This document shows positions 1 to 6,049 of a DNA stretch of 13,165 nt, one piece after another (the stretch's first letter is position 1; each line of letters begins with the position of its first letter). The translations under genes and the position numbers were made by a program. Source of the stretch: Deltaproteobacteria bacterium RBG_13_61_14 (GTDB lineage: Bacteria; RBG-13-61-14); the NCBI GenBank assembly GCA_001797815.1, contig MGQK01000121.1, positions 24,641-37,805 on the forward strand, read 5' to 3'. The notes under the pieces are model-generated. The model worked only from the letters and a program-made list of their open reading frames with translations. It made no database searches and had not been told where the DNA came from.

Positions 1-279
1 CGAGTATTCGGAAAGCAGGAAGGAAGCGAACAGGACCGCGAACATCATGGCCAGGACCAGATAGAGCAGGTTGTTGCCGGTGTTGGTGGCCGCGGCGCCG
101 ACCGCGATGAGGATGCCCATGAACAGGTAGCCCTCGCGGGTGGTCTTGACCTGGCGGTTCCAGAGCCAGCCGGGGAGTCGCCGGAGAATGGCGGCTGGGG
201 TCAGCCGCCCCCCCAACGAGGTCAGCCGCCCCCCTGGCTGGGTCAGCCGCGCCCCGAATGATTTGAAGAGATTTGCCAT
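1..279 (-). CDS. DUF58 domain protein, N-terminal fragment (runs off window start)
   Basis: An open minus-strand frame runs from an ATG at 279-277 to the window edge with no stop (93 codons). After about 30 residues it reads TTREGYLFMGILIAVGAAA then NTGNNLLYLVLAMMFAVLF. The TxEG and NTGNNLLYL signatures on two membrane helices are the typical start of DUF58 proteins, whose soluble von Willebrand-like domain would follow outside the window. The family usually sits beside MoxR ATPases and transglutaminase-like membrane proteins; its biochemical role is not settled. The start codon lies inside the YfhO gene, a 37-bp overlap, and no clear Shine-Dalgarno is visible, so translational coupling is likely (inference). 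The N-terminal extension contains three copies of a 7-residue unit (GARLTQP, GGRLTSL, GGRLTPA) encoded by a 21-bp DNA repeat. Such an extension is not part of the usual family profile. The family call rests on the membrane segment only. Confidence 0.82.
   Translation of the reverse strand, partial: MANLFKSFGARLTQPGGRLTSLGGRLTPAAILRRLPGWLWNRQVKTTREGYLFMGILIAVGAAATNTGNNLLYLVLAMMFAVLFASFLLSEYS
199..261. repeat. 21-bp tandem repeat, three units
   Basis: Three contiguous 21-bp units begin with GGTCAGCCGC at 199, 220 and 241. The first two continue with C-runs and the third is slightly diverged. Because 21 bp is seven codons, the array keeps the DUF58 frame open. In the YfhO frame each unit holds a TGA (plus-strand TCA), and the one at 243-245 is the actual YfhO stop. 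The array therefore repeats the stop region of YfhO within the start region of DUF58. It looks like slippage or unequal exchange. Confidence 0.88.
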
Positions 280-2345
280 TGGCGAAAGAGACAAACGAAA
301 AACAGACTGCAGAAAGAAGTCAGAGCGAGCCAGAGCCCGAGCGCGAACGAGGCCGGCCGGTAGCGGAACACGACCTTGCTCGGCTGCGCCGGGACCGGGA
401 CCGCGCGGAGCAGTCCATGAACGCGCTCAATCCGGACCGGCTGGCCGTTGACCTCGGCCTCCCATCCGGGATAATACAGATCCGCCAGCACCACAATACT
501 AGGGACAGGCCCCGGTATTGGGATTCGGAGATGGACTTTTTCCGCTGAATCCGCGGAAATTTTTACTTCCTCGCCCGGCGGAGCTCCGAAGGCTTTTTCC
601 AGCCATGCCCGCGGATAGGCGCGGGGCCTCTGCCAGAGCACCAGTTCACCCCCGGCAAAGGGTTCGCGGGAGACGGCGATGAATTCGGGGGGAATGACTT
701 GAGCGGTATGACCGGCGCTGGCCGCGAGCACGTATTTCAGGTTCCAGGTGTCCAGGACCGGACTCCCCAGCGCCTCGGGCCGGGGCTGGAGATACCCGAC
801 CTCCTGATACCAGTAGTTGCCGGCCTGGGTGCGGTCGTGGCCGTTGATCGCGTTGATCGCTTCCACCAGGCGGCGGTCGTTGATCCCATCCATCACCCGG
901 AGGTCGGCGAAACGGAAGTAGAGGTTAAGGTTGGGCGGGAGCAGGCGGTCGGCCACATAGGCGCGGAACGGTTCCGCCTCGGCCTGGAGCCGGCGGATGG
1001 CAGCAGTGTGCTGGAGGTTCTTGAGGTAGCCCGGGTCAAAAGGCTTCAACCACCGGCCGGCGGCCTGGAGTTCGGCCAGCAACAAGATAATCGCGATCGC
1101 GGCTAAACCCGTTCGCGCCCGGCGTGAATCCAGGCGGCTGAGAATCCGGTCCAGACCGGCCCCGGCGAGATAGGCCAGGGCAAAGGCGACTTCGGGCATG
1201 GGGTGCTTGAAGTTGCCGGAAAAGTTGAAGAGGGGGACAAAGCCGATCAGGCGGAAGCCGGGCAGTCCGAACATGACGGCGAGGAAGAAAAGCGCGAAAG
1301 CCGTGAAAAAGAGGACGCGATTGTCCACGGGAAACAATCCCGTGGCACGAACTGACTTGCGAATTGGAATAAAGCGAGAGAGGGCGAGGAGCAGGGTGAT
1401 ACCGGCCACGGCCGGGATCAGCCAGGGCACGATGGTGCCCGCATAAGGCGGCAGGCCCTGGGCGCCGAGTTCCCAGTGCCACTCGACCGGCCGGTAATAG
1501 GCTGCGCCCGGCGCCGGCGGAGGGAAGAACCAGGGCGAGACCAGGGCCGCGGCTTCGCGGAGGTCGTAGTGATAGAAACCGGCCCCGGGCAGGTGAAAGT
1601 GAAAGCCGCGGGCCCAGTATTCGAGGAAAGGGAGGAGCATGGGGGAGGCGAGACACAGCCCGATGAGCAGAGCCGCGGCGAGGCGAAGTGAATTCTTTAA
1701 AGGACACCGGCAGAAAGCCGGTGCCACTACATAATAGAGCACGATGAAGAGAGTGACATAAAAAGCGGCTTCGGGATGGCCGTTGGTGAAGACGGCGAAG
1801 ACGGCGAGGCCGAGCAGTCCGAGGTCGAGGATGCGGCCGCGCTCATGGAGGCGGTCGGCGAGGATGAGGAGCAAGGGGATCAGGGTCTCGGCGTTGAGAT
1901 AGTTTTCATTGATGAAGAACTGGAAATAGGCGGTGAAGGCGAAAGCGATGGCGGCCAGGATCGCCGGGGGTTTGGAGAGATGCCGGCGGGCGAAGGCATA
2001 GGTGAAGAAGGCGGCGAGGAAGATGCGGAGCAAGAGGAAAAACTCGCGCATGGCCGGAGTGGGAACCAAGTAGATGAGGAGTTTGAGCGGGAAGAGGATT
2101 GCGGAGAGCATGTCGCCGAGGAAAGGGTGGCCGAGGGCGTTGTCGGGATTCCAGAGGGGGAAGTATCCGGCGGCCAGGGCGCGGAGAATCTGATGGTCAT
2201 AAGCGTATTGGCCGAGGAGGTAGTATTGCTCCTGGAGCGCGCCGAAAAAGAGTCCGGGCGGATTGAGCAGGCGGGGCAGGAAAAAGAGGGTGACCAGGAC
2301 GGCGAAGCCGAGCAGGGCGAGGAGCGTTTCGGACTTCCGCATCAT
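243..2345 (-). CDS. YfhO family membrane protein, probable GT-C-type glycosyltransferase
   Basis: This 700-residue integral membrane protein has about twelve hydrophobic helices between residues 8 and 425, a soluble stretch at about 430-660 and a last helix at about 667-687. Family signatures are WNPDNALGHPFLGD near residue 65, NGHPEAAFY near 188, the FSGNFKHPMPEVAFALAYLAG stretch at 375-395, and a C-terminal segment with YYPGWEAEVNG near 624 followed by VVFRYRPASFALG. YfhO proteins are polytopic enzymes thought to transfer sugars from lipid carriers to cell-surface polymers; the substrate here is unknown. The first loop, where related enzymes often have acidic catalytic residues, reads GALQEQYY, so activity is not certain. 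The start is the first of two adjacent ATGs (2345, 2342). No Shine-Dalgarno is visible upstream, so this start is the weaker part of the call. The 3' end overlaps the DUF58 gene. Two short palindromic elements lie inside the coding sequence in loops between helices. Confidence 0.88.
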   Translation of the reverse strand: MMRKSETLLALLGFAVLVTLFFLPRLLNPPGLFFGALQEQYYLLGQYAYDHQILRALAAGYFPLWNPDNALGHPFLGDMLSAILFPLKLLIYLVPTPAMREFFLLLRIFLAAFFTYAFARRHLSKPPAILAAIAFAFTAYFQFFINENYLNAETLIPLLLILADRLHERGRILDLGLLGLAVFAVFTNGHPEAAFYVTLFIVLYYVVAPAFCRCPLKNSLRLAAALLIGLCLASPMLLPFLEYWARGFHFHLPGAGFYHYDLREAAALVSPWFFPPPAPGAAYYRPVEWHWELGAQGLPPYAGTIVPWLIPAVAGITLLLALSRFIPIRKSVRATGLFPVDNRVLFFTAFALFFLAVMFGLPGFRLIGFVPLFNFSGNFKHPMPEVAFALAYLAGAGLDRILSRLDSRRARTGLAAIAIILLLAELQAAGRWLKPFDPGYLKNLQHTAAIRRLQAEAEPFRAYVADRLLPPNLNLYFRFADLRVMDGINDRRLVEAINAINGHDRTQAGNYWYQEVGYLQPRPEALGSPVLDTWNLKYVLAASAGHTAQVIPPEFIAVSREPFAGGELVLWQRPRAYPRAWLEKAFGAPPGEEVKISADSAEKVHLRIPIPGPVPSIVVLADLYYPGWEAEVNGQPVRIERVHGLLRAVPVPAQPSKVVFRYRPASFALGLWLALTSFCSLFFVCLFRQWQISSNHSGRG
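1325..1345. repeat. In-frame palindromic element 1 within YfhO gene
   Basis: The hairpin has arms CCACGGGA and TCCCGTGG around a 5-nt loop (AACAA) and is flanked by GCACGAACTGACT. On the coding strand it encodes part of the loop around residues 330-342 (KSVRATGLFPVDN) between two membrane helices. The surrounding sequence is locally less GC-rich than the gene. It resembles the dispersed palindromes of many environmental genomes. Identity as a mobile repeat is inferred from a second similar copy at 1705-1723. Confidence 0.6.
1705..1723. repeat. In-frame palindromic element 2 within YfhO gene
   Basis: Perfect 7-bp arms CACCGGC and GCCGGTG enclose a 5-nt loop (AGAAA). The surroundings, read on the coding strand, are GTAGTGG on one side and CCTTTAAAGAATTCAC on the other. 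It encodes residues around 206-218 (VAPAFCRCPLKNS), including the only Cys-x-Cys of the protein, in a loop between hydrophobic segments. Layout and flanks resemble the element at 1325-1345, which suggests one repeat family landing twice in one gene. Confidence 0.6.
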
Positions 2346-2464
2346 TGAAAAGTTATCACGAGGGTGGGGTAGAGTCAAAAAAGAATTACCCCTCGGGCGC
2401 CGGGCCGGAGGCCGGACGGATTGGGGCGGGCGGCAACATGCGGCCGCGTTTCTTTGGGCCGGGA

Positions 2465-2494
2465 TTGACCTCCAGTCCAAAGGATTGGTATTCT
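2465..2494 (+). promoter_or_regulatory. Candidate sigma70 promoter for the hydrolase-crotonase operon
   Basis: TTGACC (2465-2470) and TATTCT (2489-2494) are separated by 18 bp, matching the sigma70 consensus at 5/6 and 4/6 positions. The predicted start near 2501 would leave a leader of about 75 nt before the ATG at 2577. No better pair is visible between 2346 and 2576. The rest of that 231-bp divergent intergenic stretch holds no gene that I can recognise. Confidence 0.35.
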
Positions 2495-2576
2495 CAAGCG
2501 GGAAATATTTGACCCGCCATTTTTGCCCATGAGTGGAAAAGAATGGCCATTCCATTGAAAGAAGGGAACCTATTCC

Positions 2577-3473
2577 ATGCCGAACGTAAAAGCCAACGGG
2601 ATCCAGATCGAATACGACACTTTCGGGAACCGCGGCTCGCGGCCGCTCTTGCTGGTGATGGGGCTGGGGACCCAGATGATCGCCTGGGATGAGGACTTTT
2701 GCCAACAGTTGGCGGAGCAGGGCCATTACGTGATCCGGTTCGACAACCGGGACGTGGGGCTTTCCACCAAGTTCGAAGGGGCGGGCCTGCCCAATGTCTT
2801 GAAAGCCATGGCCGCCGCGGCCAAGGGGGAAGAGGTTCGCGCGCCTTACACCCTGGATGACATGGCCGAGGACACGGTGGGCCTGCTCGAGGCCCTGGGC
2901 CTCGCCACGGCGCACGTCTGCGGCGCCTCCATGGGCGGGATGATCGGGCAGACCCTGGCGATCCGGCATCCCTCGCGGCTTCAGAGCCTGATCTCGATCA
3001 TGTCCAGCACCGGCAACCCCAAGCTGCCGCCGGCCCAGCCCGAGGCCATGAAGGCATTGATGAAGCCACCCCCGGCCGAGCGCGCGGCTTTCATCGAGCA
3101 CATGGTGCAGACCTGGCGGACCATTGCCGGCCGCGGCTTTCCCTTTGACGAGGACCGGATGCGCGCGCAAATGGCGCGAGCCTTTGATCGCTGTTTCTGT
3201 CCGGCCGGCGCGGCGCGGCAAATGATGGCCATTATCGCCCACGGCAACCGCAAGCCGGCCCTGGCCGGCGTCCGGACGCCGACGCTGGTGATCCACGGGG
3301 CGGACGACCCCCTGATCCCGGTGGCGGCCGGCCGGGACACGGCCGAGGCCATCCCCGGCGCGGAACTGCTGATCCTCGAGGGCATGGGCCACGACCTTCC
3401 GCCGGCGCTGTGGCCGCGCCTGGTGGACGCCATTGCCGGCCACACCCAAAAGGCGGAAAAATTCAAGGGATAG
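2577..3473 (+). CDS. Alpha/beta hydrolase (LipG/RdmC-like esterase group)
   Basis: This 298-residue single-domain hydrolase is of usual length for the group. The N-terminus reads VKANGIQIEYDTFG, followed by LLLVMGLGTQMIAWDEDF (oxyanion loop) and VIRFDNRDVGLSTKF, a combination typical of the aclacinomycin methylesterase / mycobacterial LipG-type branch. The catalytic triad is visible: Ser118 in the nucleophile elbow GASMGG, Asp244 in HGADDPLIP and His272 in GMGHDLPP. A lid-like helical segment lies at about residues 147-215. There is no signal peptide, so it should be cytoplasmic. A purine-rich AAGAAGGG at 2559-2566 precedes the ATG. The stop is 35 bp before the crotonase start on the same strand, so the two are probably co-transcribed. 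Pairing with a CoA-processing enzyme suggests that it cleaves an ester or thioester in fatty-acyl or similar catabolism (inference); substrate unknown. Confidence 0.9.
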   Translation: MPNVKANGIQIEYDTFGNRGSRPLLLVMGLGTQMIAWDEDFCQQLAEQGHYVIRFDNRDVGLSTKFEGAGLPNVLKAMAAAAKGEEVRAPYTLDDMAEDTVGLLEALGLATAHVCGASMGGMIGQTLAIRHPSRLQSLISIMSSTGNPKLPPAQPEAMKALMKPPPAERAAFIEHMVQTWRTIAGRGFPFDEDRMRAQMARAFDRCFCPAGAARQMMAIIAHGNRKPALAGVRTPTLVIHGADDPLIPVAAGRDTAEAIPGAELLILEGMGHDLPPALWPRLVDAIAGHTQKAEKFKG

Positions 3474-3497
3474 CGCCAAAGCCTTCGTTTTGGGCGC

Positions 3498-3504
3498 GGA
3501 GGGG
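3498..3504 (+). promoter_or_regulatory. Shine-Dalgarno that fixes the crotonase start
   Basis: GGAGGGG lies four bases before the ATG at 3509. The reading frame is open further upstream, to 3410 and inside the hydrolase gene, but only the 3509 start has a ribosome binding site and gives the normal crotonase N-terminus. Confidence 0.85.
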
Positions 3505-3508
3505 AAAG

Positions 3509-4477
3509 ATGACCGAGCAGATCAAAGTCCGACAGGAGGGCGCGGTGGCGATCATCGAGTTTGCCAACCCGCCGATGAACTTCATCTCCCACGTCATGCT
3601 CCAGGAGTTTCACCGCGAGCTGATCCGGGTCAAGCAGGACCGGACGGTCCGGGTGCTGGTCCTGACCGGCGGCATGAAAGATTCCTTCCTGACCCATTAC
3701 GACGTGGCGGAACTGCTTGCCTTCAGCGAGAAGGGCGACCTCACCGGCGGCAGCCAACTGGCGGCGCGCCTGGTCACCTGGCTTCTGCGGCAGATGCAGG
3801 AGCGGGTCTGGCTGGAGAACTTCATCCTCCAAGGGTTGGAGAAAAGGTCTCCGGCCGAGCGGGGTATCTTTTACTGGTCCCGCTGCCTGGAGTTGCTGGA
3901 CACCCTGCCCAAGCCGGTGATCGCGGCCATCAACGGCCTGGCCCTGGGCGGCGGCTGCGAGATATCGCTGTGCTGTGATTTCCGGTTCATGTCCCGGGGC
4001 GAATACTACCGGATCGGGCTGCCCGAGGTCCTGGTGGGAATCATCCCGGGCGGCACCGGGACGCCCTTGCGTCTGCCCCGGGTGGTGGGAGAAGCCAAGG
4101 CCCTGGAAATGCTTTTGACCGGGACGCTTTATACCCCGGAAGCAGCCGAGGCCATGGGTTTGATCCACCGGGCGCTGGCGCCGGAGGAACTGATGCCCGC
4201 GGTCATGGAGCTGGCAGAGCGGCTGGCCCGGGGCGCGCCGCTGGCCCAGGCCTCCATTAAGAAAGACGTCCGGCTGGGAAGCCGGCTGTCCTATGCTCAG
4301 GCCCGCGCCTTGGACCTGGCCGTGACCAATGCCGCGGTGTATTCCGAGGATGCGAGAAGAGGGATGCGCCGGTATGTGGAAGAGGTGGCGAAATACGATT
4401 CGCTTGATCTGAAGGTGGTATTAGCCAACGCGGAGGAATTCCTGGCGGCACGCGCGGTGGAGTACCAGGGCCAGTAG
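3509..4477 (+). CDS. Enoyl-CoA hydratase/isomerase family protein (crotonase fold)
   Basis: This 322-residue protein should act on acyl-CoA thioesters in the cytoplasm. The N-terminus (VRQEGAVAIIEFANPPMNF) and the central block KPVIAAINGLALGGGCE match the crotonase family. The second oxyanion-hole glycine lies in ALGGG (147-149). Both glutamates that serve as acid and base in enoyl-CoA hydratase have counterparts: Glu151 in GGGCE and Glu173 in GLPEV. This favours hydration of 2-enoyl-CoA over non-hydratase family members. The first oxyanion segment is TGGMKDSFLTHYDVAELL, a variant of the usual AFCAGADL type. It is longer than the usual 255-265 residues because about 50 residues (roughly 73-125, helical, Trp/Arg/Glu-rich) sit between the two oxyanion segments. 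It is the second gene of the operon with the hydrolase. Exact substrate is not readable from the sequence. Confidence 0.9.
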   Translation: MTEQIKVRQEGAVAIIEFANPPMNFISHVMLQEFHRELIRVKQDRTVRVLVLTGGMKDSFLTHYDVAELLAFSEKGDLTGGSQLAARLVTWLLRQMQERVWLENFILQGLEKRSPAERGIFYWSRCLELLDTLPKPVIAAINGLALGGGCEISLCCDFRFMSRGEYYRIGLPEVLVGIIPGGTGTPLRLPRVVGEAKALEMLLTGTLYTPEAAEAMGLIHRALAPEELMPAVMELAERLARGAPLAQASIKKDVRLGSRLSYAQARALDLAVTNAAVYSEDARRGMRRYVEEVAKYDSLDLKVVLANAEEFLAARAVEYQGQ

Positions 4478-4538
4478 TCCCTGACGGCTGAAATCGTTGC
4501 CAAAGTGGGCGCGATTTTATTCCGGGCGGAAAGAAGAA

Positions 4539-4566
4539 TTTCACGCTCAGGCGCAAAGTCGCCAAG
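4539..4566 (+). repeat. Outer inverted repeat, left copy
   Basis: This 28-bp sequence, starting TTTCACGC and ending CGCCAAG, matches the reverse complement of 4998-5025 at 23 of 28 positions without gaps. It has the look of the widespread dispersed GCGCAAAG/CGCCAAGG-type repeat of environmental genomes. The pair encloses both MITE-like elements below. With those elements and their duplications removed, the copies would bound about 157 bp. Confidence 0.7.
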
Positions 4567-4672
4567 GACCATAAGCCGCCACGGGCTATTGCTTTGCGGC
4601 GCGGCCGCTGGGGGACAGACCAAGATCGGAAATCCACATAACTCTCTTTCCTCCGAAAGCTTGAACCCTTAG

Positions 4673-4854
4673 AACTTATCCGTAAATAGAGAAAGGATAA
4701 GAGACCTCGGCGTGAATCTTATCCTCGGCAAGTCGGAGTCCCCTCACCCTCCCCTCTCCCCCGCGGGGGAGAGGGTTAGGGAGAGGGGGAAACCCGGAAT
4801 CGGGGCCTTGGGGAAGCGTCAGATCATCCTCTTGTAGCTATTGACGGATAAGCT
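4673..4854. mobile_element. MITE-like element, 182 bp, with CTTAG direct repeats
   Basis: The left end AACTTATCCGTAAATAG and the reverse complement of the right end, AGCTTATCCGTCAATAG, match at 15 of 17 bases. CTTAG stands directly outside both ends (4668-4672 and 4855-4859), as expected of a 5-bp target duplication. No coding capacity for a transposase exists, so any movement would need an enzyme supplied elsewhere. The interior carries the GC-rich palindrome at 4752-4775. The transposase family is not identified. Confidence 0.65.
4752..4775. repeat. 24-bp perfect GC-rich palindrome
   Basis: The sequence CCCTCTCCCCCG followed by its exact reverse complement forms a perfect 24-bp palindrome centred on CCGCGG, extended by imperfect CCCTCACCCT / TTAGGGAGAGGG flanks. 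Palindromes of this CCCTCTCC...GGAGAGGG type are known dispersed repeats in many bacterial genomes. It is not followed by a T-run on either strand. It lies inside the 182-bp element. Confidence 0.8.
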
Positions 4855-4860
4855 CTTAGC

Positions 4861-4997
4861 TGTAATGTTACAGTTGATTAGCATCCGGACATTCCTTCGG
4901 GCAGGTATCCAAACCTGCCCTACGGGCGGCTGTTGTTCGTAGGGCACGATTGGATTCGTGCCCTACAATTTGTGTGGTAATGCCATGTAACATTACA
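4861..4997. mobile_element. MITE-like element, 137 bp, perfect 12-bp terminal repeats, CTTAGC target duplication
   Basis: The element starts TGTAATGTTACA (4861-4872) and ends TGTAACATTACA (4986-4997), an exact 12/12 inverted repeat. The hexamer CTTAGC directly abuts both ends (4855-4860 and 4998-5003), the signature of a transposition target duplication. Inside are two perfect hairpins: GGGCAGGT / ACCTGCCC at 4899-4920 and GTAGGGCACGA / TCGTGCCCTAC at 4939-4966. There is no coding capacity. Its left duplication overlaps the right CTTAG of the 182-bp element, so it most likely inserted there later. Confidence 0.78.
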
Positions 4998-5025
4998 CTT
5001 AGCGTCTTGGCGCCTTTGCGTGAAA
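4998..5025 (-). repeat. Outer inverted repeat, right copy
   Basis: This is the reverse-orientation partner of 4539-4566 (CTTAGCGTCTTGG through GCGTGAAA). Its first six bases are also the right target duplication of the 137-bp element, so that element landed exactly at the edge of this repeat. Past the repeat, a CTTCTTCTTT stretch mirrors the AAAGAAGAA outside the left copy. Confidence 0.7.
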
Positions 5026-5089
5026 CTTCCTTCTTCTTTGGTTCCGGTTCGGCCGGGTTGGGTGAGATGCCCGGTCCGCGGCTTTGTCC

Positions 5090-5392
5090 TTATTGGACCG
5101 TGCTTTGAATCGGGGGCGGCAGGTTGGGGAGCTGGATCTCGCCGAAGTGCTTTTCATAGTGGCTGAGGTTCTCGCGCAGGGCCATTGCCAAGCGCTTGGC
5201 GTGCTCGGGCGCCAGGATGATCCGGCTGCGGACCTTGGCCTTGGGCTGGCCGGGCGGGATGAAGATGAAATCGAGCACAAACTCGGCATGGGAGTGCTGC
5301 ACCACCGCCATGTTCACATACATGCCCTGCGCCACGTCCTCATCCAACTGAATCTGGATGTTGACCTGCTTGACCTCTTGCTTGCCGGCCAT
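5090..5392 (-). CDS. DUF3467 domain protein
   Basis: This small 100-residue protein matches DUF3467 over nearly its full length: IQIQLDEDVAQGMYVNMAVV, then HSHAEFVLDFIFIPPGQPKAKV, SRIILAPEHAKRLAMALREN and a C-terminal HYEKHFGEI. The family is widespread and of unknown function; it has no signal peptide or membrane segment, so it should be cytoplasmic. AGGGAGG lies about 8 bases before the ATG at 5392, a convincing ribosome binding site. It is the last gene of the minus-strand series, 33 bp after the membrane-anchored gene upstream. Past its stop the nested repeat region begins. Confidence 0.93.
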   Translation of the reverse strand: MAGKQEVKQVNIQIQLDEDVAQGMYVNMAVVQHSHAEFVLDFIFIPPGQPKAKVRSRIILAPEHAKRLAMALRENLSHYEKHFGEIQLPNLPPPIQSTVQ

Positions 5393-5425
5393 GTTCGGCC
5401 CTCCCTTTGCGCGTGAAGCGCGGCG

Positions 5426-6046
5426 TTACTTCGGCCAGGTTTCCACGCGGAGGCGGACCCGGCCGCGCTCGACGTGAAAATCGGGAATCCGCCAGGGCTG
5501 GTGGGCCAGAGAGGGATCTTTCTCCAGCACCAGTTCCAGCAGGTGGCTGAGCTGGCCCAGGGCGACGCCCGGGCAGTCACAGGTGCCGAGGCGGAGCTTA
5601 CGGATCTGCACGTTGAAATCACCCTGCTCCGCTTTCACCGAAGCCTGGCCATCCAGGTTCAGCCATTTATCCTCGTTCCATTTCCGGGAAAAGCGAAGGT
5701 CCACGAGGTTGTCCGTCTCCAGGCCCAACTCGACCCGGATGGGACCCAGCCAGGGCGGAAGGTTGGAGCCCACGAGAGCGGTGAGTTCCTTGTCATCCAG
5801 CTTCAAGTCGAACTGGCCGCTCTGCTTTTCCAGGAGCGCCTGTCGAACGGGCTTGAGCTGGTGGGTCAGCAGCTTGTCACGGATCAGGCCCAACTCGGTC
5901 ACTTCGCTCACCAGGGGCGCGGGTTCCAGCAGACGGCGGGCGGCCCAGAAATAGGTGACGCCGGCGCCGATCATCGCGAGCAGGATGACCGCGAGCAAGA
6001 CGGGGAGCAGAACCAACTTCAGACATCCGGAGAGCAGACGGCGCAT
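5426..6046 (-). CDS. Membrane-anchored protein of unknown function
   Basis: I do not recognise this 206-residue protein. It has a positive N-terminus (MRR), one long hydrophobic helix at residues 9-33, then a soluble, probably extracytoplasmic domain. The domain has alternating beta-like segments (FDLKLDDKELTALV at 79-92, PIRVELGLETDNLVDLRF at 102-119, FNVQIRKLRL at 144-153) and a CDC pair at 156-158. The layout of one anchor followed by a beta-rich domain with an exposed LDDKELTALV-like helix is reminiscent of DUF2140/YpmS-type proteins, but this is only a resemblance. Cys8 is before the helix and is not a lipobox. Its ATG is 3 bp after the stop of the upstream gene, with GGTGA nearby, so the two are probably coupled and may act together at the membrane. 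Confidence 0.75.
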   Translation of the reverse strand: MRRLLSGCLKLVLLPVLLAVILLAMIGAGVTYFWAARRLLEPAPLVSEVTELGLIRDKLLTHQLKPVRQALLEKQSGQFDLKLDDKELTALVGSNLPPWLGPIRVELGLETDNLVDLRFSRKWNEDKWLNLDGQASVKAEQGDFNVQIRKLRLGTCDCPGVALGQLSHLLELVLEKDPSLAHQPWRIPDFHVERGRVRLRVETWPK

Positions 6047-6049
6047 GGT

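Larger units (their letters stand above)
4478..5089. other. Gene-free region between converging transcription units, filled with repeats
   Basis: No credible coding sequence is seen in these 612 bases; the short open frames have no family-like residues. The region lies between the 3' ends of the plus-strand hydrolase-crotonase operon and the minus-strand rtcB operon. It is built almost entirely of inverted repeats and hairpins, listed separately. No standard hairpin-plus-T-run terminator is visible for either operon, although the strong hairpins may serve that purpose. Confidence 0.8.

Noticed and set aside
199-261. A CRISPR array or phage attachment site at the 21-bp repeats
   Set aside because: The units are directly contiguous without spacers and lie inside a coding overlap. 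No cas gene or integrase is in view.
2350-2378. Promoter for the YfhO gene: TTGACT, 17 bp, TAACTT on the minus strand
   Set aside because: The -10 box matches only 3 of 6 positions. It would give a leaderless mRNA beginning near the ATG pair, which fits the absent Shine-Dalgarno, but the evidence is too thin to list.
243-3479. A single minus-strand frame of 1078 codons through the YfhO gene and across the hydrolase gene
   Set aside because: Only the part from 2345 down encodes YfhO. The upstream 378 codons are antisense to the hydrolase, whose family motifs are clear, and give His/Arg/Gly-rich sequence without any recognisable domain.
2981-4168. A 395-codon minus-strand open frame over hydrolase and crotonase
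   Set aside because: Antisense to two genes with intact catalytic residues. Good ribosome binding sites exist on the plus strand.
4752-4775. Rho-independent terminator at the GC-rich palindrome
   Set aside because: No T-run follows on either strand, and the palindrome lies inside a MITE-like element 275 bp after the crotonase stop.
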